From Flavobacteriaceae bacterium CG2_30_34_30 (GTDB lineage Bacteria; Bacteroidota; Bacteroidia; Flavobacteriales; Flavobacteriaceae): a stretch of DNA of 39,550 nt. The notes below the pieces were generated by a model. It was not told where the DNA came from and searched no databases. It was given only the letters and a program-made list of their open reading frames with translations. The position numbers were made by a program, and so were the translations under genes. Below, in pieces: positions 9,153 through 15,766 of the stretch. The stretch is from positions 1 through 39,550 of the forward strand of contig MNYN01000078.1 in NCBI GenBank assembly GCA_001873105.1. The letters are read 5' to 3'. The first letter of the stretch is position 1; each line of letters starts with the position of its first letter.

Positions 9153-9833
9153 TTAAGGTATGTTAGGTATATTGTAATTATCAGCATTCTCTTTGCAAAT
9201 AGAAACATATTCAATTCTTGAAAGTTCATCATAATCAAAACCGGGCACTATCATAGATTCTTTTTGCATATCTATTAAAATGAATTTTTTTTCTTTGAGT
9301 TTTTTAATTAAGTAGAGTAGTGCTATTTCTTTTACTTCTTGCTTTTTTGAAAACGTGTATTCACCAAAAAAGATTTTTCCTATAACAACACCGAACAACC
9401 CTCCAACTAATTTGTTTTTTTCCCAAACTTCCACACCAAGGGCGAACCCTTTTTGGTACAAGTCCATAAAAGTTCTATAAGCTCTTTCAGACAACCAGTT
9501 ATTGTCCATTTTATCTTTATTATTATAAAATTTCTGGCAGGTGCGAAGCAAGCGTTCAAAATCAATTGTTAAGACAATTGAAAACTTTTTTTCTAAAAAT
9601 TGATATCTCTCAAAAGATATTTTAAAAGATGCTACTTGCAAGACGGTTCTTGGATCTGGGGACCACCATTTTATATGTTTTAAAGGGTAATGCCAATAAT
9701 AAATACCACTGTTATAAGCTAGCAATAACCTTTCTGCTTTTAAATCGCCACCAACAGCAACAAGACCATCTAAATCTGCAAAATAGGCAGGTGGAAACGT
9801 AATTTTGTCTTTTGAAAGTTCAAAGTAAGGCAC
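9153..9833 (-). CDS. Divergent leucyl/phenylalanyl-tRNA-protein transferase homologue
   Basis: The product has 226 residues. The N-terminal half has the family signature GLVAVGGDLKAERLLLAY, then GIYYWHYP, then WWSPDPR (residues 56-62). The C-terminal half has the GNAT-like core VEVWEKNKLVGGLFGV, FFGEYTFS and LIDMQ. The catalytic-region residues corresponding to the glutamate of GESMF (E158), the aspartate of LIDCQ (D188) and the glutamine after it (Q190) are kept. The GIFPWF motif, the SMF part of GESMFS and the C-terminal H-x-SLGA-x-IPR segment are altered or lost. Canonical Aat adds Leu or Phe to N-terminal Arg or Lys for ClpS/ClpAP degradation. This copy may have another substrate. It sits 17 bases after hypC. 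I give no symbol because orthology to aat is doubtful. Confidence 0.72.
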   Translation of the reverse strand: MPYFELSKDKITFPPAYFADLDGLVAVGGDLKAERLLLAYNSGIYYWHYPLKHIKWWSPDPRTVLQVASFKISFERYQFLEKKFSIVLTIDFERLLRTCQKFYNNKDKMDNNWLSERAYRTFMDLYQKGFALGVEVWEKNKLVGGLFGVVIGKIFFGEYTFSKKQEVKEIALLYLIKKLKEKKFILIDMQKESMIVPGFDYDELSRIEYVSICKENADNYNIPNIP

Positions 9834-9850
9834 TTTTTAATTAGGTTTAA

Positions 9851-10108
9851 TTAGATTTCTGGTGTTTCTAAATCGTAAAGTTCCCCTAGTTGTTGAAGGA
9901 TATTAAAAGTTTTTTTTGCTTCTTCTTCATTCACGATACTAATTGCTGCACCTACGTGAACCATTACATAATCGTTAACTTTTGCATCAGGAACTAAAGT
10001 TAAATTTACTTCTTTAATAACCCCGTCAAAGGAAACTCTTCCTATTCGAAATGTTTCATCTAATTGATGGGTTATAGCTATTAATTTACCAGGAATGGAT
10101 AAACACAT
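9851..10108 (-). CDS. hypC: [NiFe] hydrogenase maturation chaperone HypC
   Basis: The start at 10108 is chosen because HypC proteins begin MCLSIPGKL, with the N-terminal cysteine essential. A longer frame upstream only overlaps hypB. The 85-residue product continues with ITHQ, a beta-barrel segment (GRVSFDGVIKEVNLTLVPDAKVNDYVMVHVGAAIS) and a short helical tail, as in the HypC/HupF/HybG family. HypC carries the iron atom with its cyanide and CO ligands together with HypD and delivers it to the large-subunit precursor. It starts four bases after hypB ends, within the minus-strand hypABC operon. Confidence 0.95.
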   Translation of the reverse strand: MCLSIPGKLIAITHQLDETFRIGRVSFDGVIKEVNLTLVPDAKVNDYVMVHVGAAISIVNEEEAKKTFNILQQLGELYDLETPEI

Positions 10109-10112
10109 TTTT

Positions 10113-10967
10113 TTAGTTTTTGGGTTGATTTCTATTTTTTTTAAGCCAAGTATACCAAACTTCCATGCCCTCACCCGTAGAGGCAGAAATTTCAATAAAT
10201 TCTAATTTTGGATTTACTTTTAGGGCATATTGTTTTAGTATATCCAAATTCACATTTATATAAGGTAACAAATCAATTTTGTTAATAATGCACAAATCGG
10301 AAGTGTGAAACATATCGGGATATTTGATAGGCTTGTCTTCACCTTCTGTTGTACTGATGATGACTACACGTTTTGACTCACCCAAATCAAACATGGACGG
10401 GCATACTAAATTTCCTACATTTTCTATCATTAAAACTGCTTGGTCTGCAATATCTAGTTTTTTTATGGCTTCATAAATAGTGTCACTTTCTAAATGGCAA
10501 CCTTTTCCCGTATTTATTTGAATAACAGGAATGTCGATAGCGGCAATTCTATTGGCGTCATTTAGGGTTTGTTGATCACCTTCAATAACAAAAAACGGTA
10601 TGGTATCTTTTAAATCTTTTAGGGTTCGTTCTAAAATAGAGGTTTTTCCTGAACCAGGAGAGCTTACTAAATTTAGGGCAAATATATTTTTAGCTTCAAA
10701 AAAACCTCTGTTTCTAGCAGCCATAAGGTCATTATGGTGCAAAATATCTTTCTCTACATCAATTATTTTTCGTTGATGCTGATGTTCTTGAACGTGTTCA
10801 TGCTCATGGGTATGCGCGTGTTCTTGAAAGTGTCCATCATGGGAATGTTCAAAAACATGCCCTTTTGCATCTACATGAGAATGTGTATGCTCATGAGTTT
10901 TTATATCTTTTGGATTTTGAATGCGCACACCATTCTCTCCACTTCCACAGCCACAAGTTCCACACAT
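10113..10967 (-). CDS. hypB: Nickel-inserting GTPase HypB
   Basis: The product has 284 residues. It begins MCGTCGCGSGENG, giving the N-terminal CxxCGC high-affinity nickel site, followed by a histidine-rich stretch (about residues 25-65, with many HEH and HTH units) that may store nickel or zinc. The G domain has a Walker A motif SSPGSGKTS, the EGDQQT segment, a metal-binding CPSMFDLGES region and the NKIDLLPY guanine-specificity motif. HypB works with HypA to place nickel in the hydrogenase large subunit. Its neighbours are hypA (21 bases upstream) and hypC (4 bases downstream). It is complete and shows no missing motif. Confidence 0.96.
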   Translation of the reverse strand: MCGTCGCGSGENGVRIQNPKDIKTHEHTHSHVDAKGHVFEHSHDGHFQEHAHTHEHEHVQEHQHQRKIIDVEKDILHHNDLMAARNRGFFEAKNIFALNLVSSPGSGKTSILERTLKDLKDTIPFFVIEGDQQTLNDANRIAAIDIPVIQINTGKGCHLESDTIYEAIKKLDIADQAVLMIENVGNLVCPSMFDLGESKRVVIISTTEGEDKPIKYPDMFHTSDLCIINKIDLLPYINVNLDILKQYALKVNPKLEFIEISASTGEGMEVWYTWLKKNRNQPKN

Positions 10968-10988
10968 ATTATTTTATTTATAATTAAG

Positions 10989-11330
10989 TTAAACAACTTC
11001 AAGCGCTTTTACACGCAGTTCCTTTCCTTGAAGAATTCCTTTAAAATTACTTTTGCATTTTGGGCATGAATCATACATGTGGTTTATTGTAAAAATGGTA
11101 CCACAATCCACGCATTTAGCAATTCCTTCAAGGATGTTAATTTTTTTAATAGCATTTTCTAAAACACTATCTTTTACAGCGGCAGGCCAAACAAAATCTA
11201 ACGATTCAAAATCAATACCTGCCAGCGCACCAATTTCAAGTTCAATCAATTCCACATTTTTTGCTTGTGCTTTGGCAGTTTCCTCTTCAGCTATTTTTAC
11301 AATTCCCAAAGCCACAGACAATTCATGCAT
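10989..11330 (-). CDS. hypA: Hydrogenase nickel metallochaperone HypA
   Basis: The product has 113 residues beginning MHELSVALGIV, which supplies the Met-His-Glu nickel ligands at the N-terminus. A zinc site of two CxxC pairs follows (CVDCGTIF and CPKCKSN, about 12 residues apart). It hands nickel to HypB and the large-subunit precursor. It is the first gene of the minus-strand operon. The divergent hyaA start lies 183 bases away, so the shared spacer must hold both promoters. Confidence 0.96.
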   Translation of the reverse strand: MHELSVALGIVKIAEEETAKAQAKNVELIELEIGALAGIDFESLDFVWPAAVKDSVLENAIKKINILEGIAKCVDCGTIFTINHMYDSCPKCKSNFKGILQGKELRVKALEVV

Positions 11331-11397
11331 AATTTACTTTTTGAGTTATTTTACATTAAGTAATTAGCTCATAAAAGTACAAGGTAAGTATTTTTTG

Positions 11398-11419
11398 ATT
11401 TATGATAAATGTCATTTAT
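11398..11419. promoter_or_regulatory. Overlapping palindromes between hypA and hyaA, candidate operator
   Basis: Two overlapping perfect inverted repeats are seen: ATTTAT-G-ATAAAT (11398-11410) and ATAAATG-T-CATTTAT (11405-11419). Their overlap contains TGA-N6-TCA (11403-11414), the half-site geometry of Crp/Fnr-family binding sites, although the outer bases do not fit Fnr fully. The site lies in the middle of the spacer between the two divergent hydrogenase operons, so one regulator could control both. No regulator gene is in the window. AT-rich chance palindromes are possible. Confidence 0.4.
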
Positions 11420-11513
11420 TAAAAAATAATTACTTCATAAGTTTATATCTTAAAATTTGGTTTTAATTATCTATAAGTTATTCAAAATAAACCAATAAAA
11501 ATTTCTTCTAGTT

Positions 11514-12638
11514 ATGGCAACAAAAGCAGATGTTAAAGAAACGTATTATGAAAGTATAATAAACCATGGGTATAGTCGGCGTGATTTTATGAAATTTGCC
11601 ACCTATATTACAGCATATATGGGGTTAGAAACAACTATGATTGGTCAAGTAGCCAAGGCTCTAGAAACTACATATAGGGTTCCGGTTATATGGGAACATT
11701 TTCAAGAGTGTACGTGCTGTAGTGAATCTTTTATCCGCTCTGACCACCCCATTGTGTCTGAAATTTTGTTAGATAAAATTTCTTTAGATTATTCCTTAAC
11801 ATTAATGGCCGCATCTGGTCATCAAGCAGAAGCAGCCAAACATGCTACCATGGAGAAATATCCTGGAGAATATATTCTCTGTGTTGAGGGTTCAGTGCCT
11901 TTGGGTGATGATGGTAATTATTGTTGTATTGCGGGAAGGTCAGCAAAAGATATTTTGTTAGAATCTGCTGCTGGAGCAAAAGCAATAATAGCTTGGGGAA
12001 GTTGTGCTTCAAATGGCTGTGTGCAAGCTGCGTACCCAAATCCAACAGATGCAACCCCTATCCATAAAATTATCAAAAACAAACCTATTATTCGTGTTCC
12101 TGGATGTCCTCCTATTGGCGAAGTTATGGCTGGTGTTATTGTACATCTAATTACTTTTGGCAAATTACCCCAATTAGATGGGCTAGGAAGGCCTAAAGCA
12201 TTTTATTCTAAACGGGTACATGATAGTTGTTATAGAAGACCTTATTATGATGCTGGTTTATTTGCCGAAACTTTTGATGATCAAAACGCAAAAGATGGCT
12301 ATTGCTTATACAAAGTTGGTTGCAAAGGTCCTATGACTTACAATTCTTGTGGAACGATTAAATGGAACAATGGAGTGAGCTATCCAATACAATCGGGTCA
12401 TGGTTGCATAGGATGCAGTGAAGAAAATTTCTGGGATAACGGTCCATTTTATGAAAGAATGACTGGATTAGCTGGTTTTGGTATTGAAAGTTCTGCAGAC
12501 ACAATTGGAAAAGTTGCTGCAGGAGTTGTTTTAGGGGGTCTTGCAGTACATGCTGTTGCTGCCAACGTATCCAAACGAAAAGAACTTGAGGGCCGAGCTT
12601 CAAGAGGTATTGAAAATGAAAAAAAAATAGATTCTTAA
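11514..12638 (+). CDS. hyaA: [NiFe] hydrogenase small subunit, oxygen-tolerant membrane-bound type
   Basis: The product has 374 residues. A Tat leader (SRRDFMKF, arginines 22-23) precedes a mature domain whose cysteines align without gaps, at an offset of 49, to the numbering I recall for Ralstonia MBH HoxK. The proximal cluster has C66, C68, C69, C164, C169 and C198. The two supernumerary ones (68 and 169, equal to 19 and 120) mark the [4Fe-3S] cluster of oxygen-tolerant enzymes. The distal cluster is H236, C239, C264, C270, and the medial 3Fe-4S ligands are C279, C298, C301. A hydrophobic helix at about 333-352 anchors the protein in the membrane from the periplasmic side. Extra cysteines at 123, 137 and 138 are discussed in the findings. 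The large subunit starts 11 bases later. Confidence 0.96.
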   Translation: MATKADVKETYYESIINHGYSRRDFMKFATYITAYMGLETTMIGQVAKALETTYRVPVIWEHFQECTCCSESFIRSDHPIVSEILLDKISLDYSLTLMAASGHQAEAAKHATMEKYPGEYILCVEGSVPLGDDGNYCCIAGRSAKDILLESAAGAKAIIAWGSCASNGCVQAAYPNPTDATPIHKIIKNKPIIRVPGCPPIGEVMAGVIVHLITFGKLPQLDGLGRPKAFYSKRVHDSCYRRPYYDAGLFAETFDDQNAKDGYCLYKVGCKGPMTYNSCGTIKWNNGVSYPIQSGHGCIGCSEENFWDNGPFYERMTGLAGFGIESSADTIGKVAAGVVLGGLAVHAVAANVSKRKELEGRASRGIENEKKIDS

Positions 12639-12649
12639 AATAAAATAAT

Positions 12650-14383
12650 ATGTCAAACAGAATAGTTGTTGACCCGATTACCAGAATTGAAGGTCATTTA
12701 CGAATTGAAGTAGAAGTTAAAGATGGTGTTATCACTGACGCTTTTAGTTCTAGTCCTATGGTTCGCGGGCTTGAAAATATAGTAAAAGGCAGAGACCCTA
12801 GAGATGTTTGGGCTTTTGTACAACGTGCTTGTGGTGTTTGTACCACAGTTCACGCATTGGCATCTGTAAGATCTGTAGAAGATGCTTTAGGAATTCAAGT
12901 ACCGCCCAATGCTGAAATGGTCAGAAATATTATGGAAGGAGCTTTGTACATGCACGATCACACCGTGCATTTTTACCATCTTCATGCTTTGGATTGGGTA
13001 GATGTTGTAAATGCTTTAAAAGCAGATCCAATTAAAACCTCTGAATTAGCACAAAGTATTTCTAATTGGCCAAAAAGTTCTTCAGGCTATTTTTCAGATG
13101 TAAAAAAACGTATTACCAAATTTGTTGAAAGTGGACAACTAGGTATTTTTGCTAATGGGTATTGGGGACATCCTCAAATGAAATTGCCTCCTGAAGTAAA
13201 CTTGATGGCAGTAGCTCATTATTTAGAAGCTTTAGAATGGCAAAAAGAAATTGTGAAAGTACATACTATTTTTGGAGGTAAAAATCCACACCCAAATTAC
13301 TTAGTTGGGGGAATGGCATGTGCAATAAATATTGAAAGTCCCGGTGGTCTTAACGCCGAACGCTTGGCTTATGTAGGGAAACTACTTCAAGAAGGAAAAG
13401 AATTTGTAGAGCAAGTTTATATACCCGATTTATTAGCAATTGCTTCGTTTTATAAAGACTGGGGAGGCATAGGTAAAGCTTTTGGAAATTATATGGCTTA
13501 TGGGGATTTCCCAACAAATGGATACAATGATATTTCTAGTTTTAAATTTCCACAAGGAGTTATATTAGATAGAGATTTGTCGAAAGTTTATGATGTAAAC
13601 CACCGAAATGGAGATATTGAAGAGTTTATAAACAACTCTTGGTATGATGAATATGCTGAAGGCAAAGATGTAGGAAAACACCCCTGGGATGGTGAAACTA
13701 AAATAAATTATTCCGGACCTAAACCACCTTATGATCAATTAGATGTAAATCAAAAATATAGCTTTATTAAAACACCTCGTTGGAAAGGTAAACCAATGGA
13801 AGTAGGACCTCTTGCCAGATTACTGGTAGGGTATGGAAGAGAAAATAAAGAAATTCAAGAAGCTGTAAATGGTGCGTTAGCGCATTTAAATGTTCCGGTG
13901 GATGCATTATTTTCTACTTTGGGAAGAACCGCAGCCCGAGGAATTGAAACTCAATTGGTAGCAAACTGGACTATGGAGTTTTATAACACATTACTTCAAA
14001 ACATTAAAAATGGAGATAGTAAAATGGCTAACATGGACAAATGGGAACCAAATAAATGGGAAAAAGAATCAAAAGGAGTAGGATTTTCTGAAGCTCCAAG
14101 AGGGGCATTAGGTCACTGGATTAGAATTAAAGATGCCAAAACAGAAAACTATCAGTTAGTTGTTCCTAGTACTTGGAATGCCTCTCCTAGAGACCCAAAG
14201 GGCCAACTATCTGCCTATGAATCTGCACTTATTGGTACGCCAGTGGCAGATCCAGAATTACCATTAGAAATTATAAGAACTATCCATTCCTTTGACCCCT
14301 GCATTGCATGTGCTGTTCACCTTTACGACGAACATGGAAAACAAATTTCTCAAGTGCAGAATATTTCAAGTTGTGATGTTTAA
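12650..14383 (+). CDS. hyaB: [NiFe] hydrogenase large subunit
   Basis: The product has 577 residues. The L1 motif RIEGHLRIE carries the glutamate used in proton transfer. The L2 motif CGVCTTVH (C61, C64, H68) and the L5 motif DPCIACAVH (C551, C554, H557) give the four cysteines of the Ni-Fe site. A 20-residue tail after H557 is the peptide expected to be removed by the HyaD-type protease once nickel is in place. It oxidises H2 at the periplasmic side after co-transport with the small subunit on the latter's Tat signal, since it has none of its own. Length is slightly below E. coli HyaB. It is second in the hya operon. Confidence 0.97.
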   Translation: MSNRIVVDPITRIEGHLRIEVEVKDGVITDAFSSSPMVRGLENIVKGRDPRDVWAFVQRACGVCTTVHALASVRSVEDALGIQVPPNAEMVRNIMEGALYMHDHTVHFYHLHALDWVDVVNALKADPIKTSELAQSISNWPKSSSGYFSDVKKRITKFVESGQLGIFANGYWGHPQMKLPPEVNLMAVAHYLEALEWQKEIVKVHTIFGGKNPHPNYLVGGMACAINIESPGGLNAERLAYVGKLLQEGKEFVEQVYIPDLLAIASFYKDWGGIGKAFGNYMAYGDFPTNGYNDISSFKFPQGVILDRDLSKVYDVNHRNGDIEEFINNSWYDEYAEGKDVGKHPWDGETKINYSGPKPPYDQLDVNQKYSFIKTPRWKGKPMEVGPLARLLVGYGRENKEIQEAVNGALAHLNVPVDALFSTLGRTAARGIETQLVANWTMEFYNTLLQNIKNGDSKMANMDKWEPNKWEKESKGVGFSEAPRGALGHWIRIKDAKTENYQLVVPSTWNASPRDPKGQLSAYESALIGTPVADPELPLEIIRTIHSFDPCIACAVHLYDEHGKQISQVQNISSCDV

Positions 14384-14401
14384 TTTATTAATTACTTAAT
14401 C

Positions 14402-15133
14402 ATGATAACAAAAAACTTTCAACGAGTCTATATTTGGGAATTACCCGTGAGAATTTTTCATTGGGTGAATGTTTTAGCTATTCTAGTATTAATAACTACA
14501 GGATTGTTTATTTCTAATCCTCTAGCAATTTTATCCAGTGCAGAAGCAAGTGAAATATATTGGTTTGGAACAGTTAGATTTATACATTTTACAGCGGCTT
14601 ATATATTCTTTTTTAATATGATATTCAGAATTTATTGGTCTTTTGTGGGAAACAAATATGCAAGTTGGCGAGCTATGCTACCTTTACATAAAAATTGGTT
14701 TGAAAATTTTTTTCACGTATTAAAAGTAGATATCCTTTTACAAAATGAAAAAAATCCGGAGTTTTCTGATATTAGTGTTGGACATAACAACATTGCGGGT
14801 ATTTCCTATGTAGTTCTTTTTTTACTTGCATTGCTTCAGGTATTTACCGGTTTTGGTTTGTATTCGTCAACCTCTCAATGGTGGTTGCCTCAATTATTTG
14901 CTTGGGTTGTACCATTTTTAGGTGGCGATTTTATGGCTAGAACCCTGCACCACATAGCCACTTGGGGGTTTATATTATTTATATTCATTCACGTTTATTT
15001 AGTTTTTTATCATGATTGGTTGGAGGGCAGAGGTGAGGTTTCTTCTATGTTTGGAGGTTATAAATTTGTTAATAAAAAACGAATTAATTCCAAAAAAAAA
15101 TCTAAAAAAATTGTGGAAACCGAAAAAATTTAA
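14402..15133 (+). CDS. hyaC: Hydrogenase cytochrome b subunit
   Basis: The product has 243 residues with four predicted membrane helices (about 20-45, 58-82, 128-155 and 180-205). Candidate haem histidines are H20 in RIFHWVN, one in FIHFTAAY and those in HHIATW and FIHVYLVFYHDW, as in the HyaC/HupC/HoxZ family. It anchors the hydrogenase dimer and passes electrons from the small-subunit iron-sulfur chain to quinone. The C-terminus is lysine-rich and probably cytoplasmic. The gene follows the large subunit by 18 bases, as in other group 1 uptake hydrogenase operons. Confidence 0.94.
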   Translation: MITKNFQRVYIWELPVRIFHWVNVLAILVLITTGLFISNPLAILSSAEASEIYWFGTVRFIHFTAAYIFFFNMIFRIYWSFVGNKYASWRAMLPLHKNWFENFFHVLKVDILLQNEKNPEFSDISVGHNNIAGISYVVLFLLALLQVFTGFGLYSSTSQWWLPQLFAWVVPFLGGDFMARTLHHIATWGFILFIFIHVYLVFYHDWLEGRGEVSSMFGGYKFVNKKRINSKKKSKKIVETEKI

Positions 15134-15194
15134 AAAAAGATTTTTTGTCTTTTAAAAAATAAACAAAAATAGGAAAGTGAATAATTTTGATAAG

Positions 15195-15710
15195 ATGCCT
15201 GTTGCCATTAGTAGTGATGCCTTTTTTTTTGAAAAAGATAAGTCTGAAAGTACACTTCTACTAGGCGTAGGAAATTACTTAATGGGAGATGAAGGGATAG
15301 GCGTTCATCTTATTCAAGAAATGGCACAATTAAAGCTTCCAAAAAATGTTGATATTTTAGATGGCGGGACTGGCGGGTTTTTACTCCTTAATTGTTTTGA
15401 AGCTTATAAAAACATCATTTTTGTAGACGCAACAATGGATGGCAATCCAGAAGGGACTATTATTTTAATTCGCCCAAAATTCGCTTCCGATTTTCCTTCA
15501 GCACTTAGTGTTCACGATGTTGGTTTAAAAGATATGATAGAGGCTGTCTATCTTATGGATATGAAACCTAATCTTTGGTTATTTACTGTTTCTATTAAGG
15601 AAATTATTCCCATGACGGTTGGCTTATCTCCTAAAGTAAAACAAGCCATACCGCAATTAATTTCTCAAATATTAGCTCTTACCGAACAATTAAATAAAGA
15701 ATTACAGTAA
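15195..15710 (+). CDS. hyaD: Hydrogenase maturation endopeptidase
   Basis: The protein is of the HyaD/HybD/HupD family: GVGNYLMGDEGIGVH with the first nickel-sensing acidic residue, ILDGGTGGFLLL, IIFVDATMDG with the central aspartate, and SVHDVGLKDMIE with the histidine. It checks nickel in the large subunit and cuts after the histidine of the L5 motif. The ATG at 15195 is preferred. An in-frame GTG at 15177, preceded by AGGAAA, would add six residues and cannot be excluded. It lies 61 bases after the cytochrome gene. Length is normal for the family (about 170 residues). Confidence 0.93.
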   Translation: MPVAISSDAFFFEKDKSESTLLLGVGNYLMGDEGIGVHLIQEMAQLKLPKNVDILDGGTGGFLLLNCFEAYKNIIFVDATMDGNPEGTIILIRPKFASDFPSALSVHDVGLKDMIEAVYLMDMKPNLWLFTVSIKEIIPMTVGLSPKVKQAIPQLISQILALTEQLNKELQ

Positions 15711-15726
15711 ATTTTAAACAAAACTT

Positions 15727-15760
15727 TGGTGTTCTGATTTTTTTAAAAAACACCAGTTTT
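15727..15760 (+). terminator. Hairpin with T-run between hyaD and hypF, possible attenuator
   Basis: TGGTGTT (15727-15733) can pair with AACACCA (15749-15755), and GTTTT follows. The loop is T- and A-rich and can itself fold. The structure sits within the 56-base gap before hypF and could reduce transcription from the structural genes into hypFDE. The stem is short and the T-run is only four, so partial termination at most is inferred. Confidence 0.35.
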
Positions 15761-15766
15761 ATAGCC

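Noticed and set aside
10109-10195. Longer HypC start at 10195
   Set aside because: The extra 29 residues overlap hypB and would bury the N-terminal MC that HypC needs.
10734-11069. Plus-strand open frame of 111 codons opposite hypA and hypB
   Set aside because: It is antisense to well-supported genes. Its histidine-rich coding on the other strand turns into a low-complexity methionine-rich product, a normal by-product.
11845-12163. Minus-strand frames within hyaA
   Set aside because: They lie entirely within the conserved small-subunit gene and have no domain or start signal of their own.
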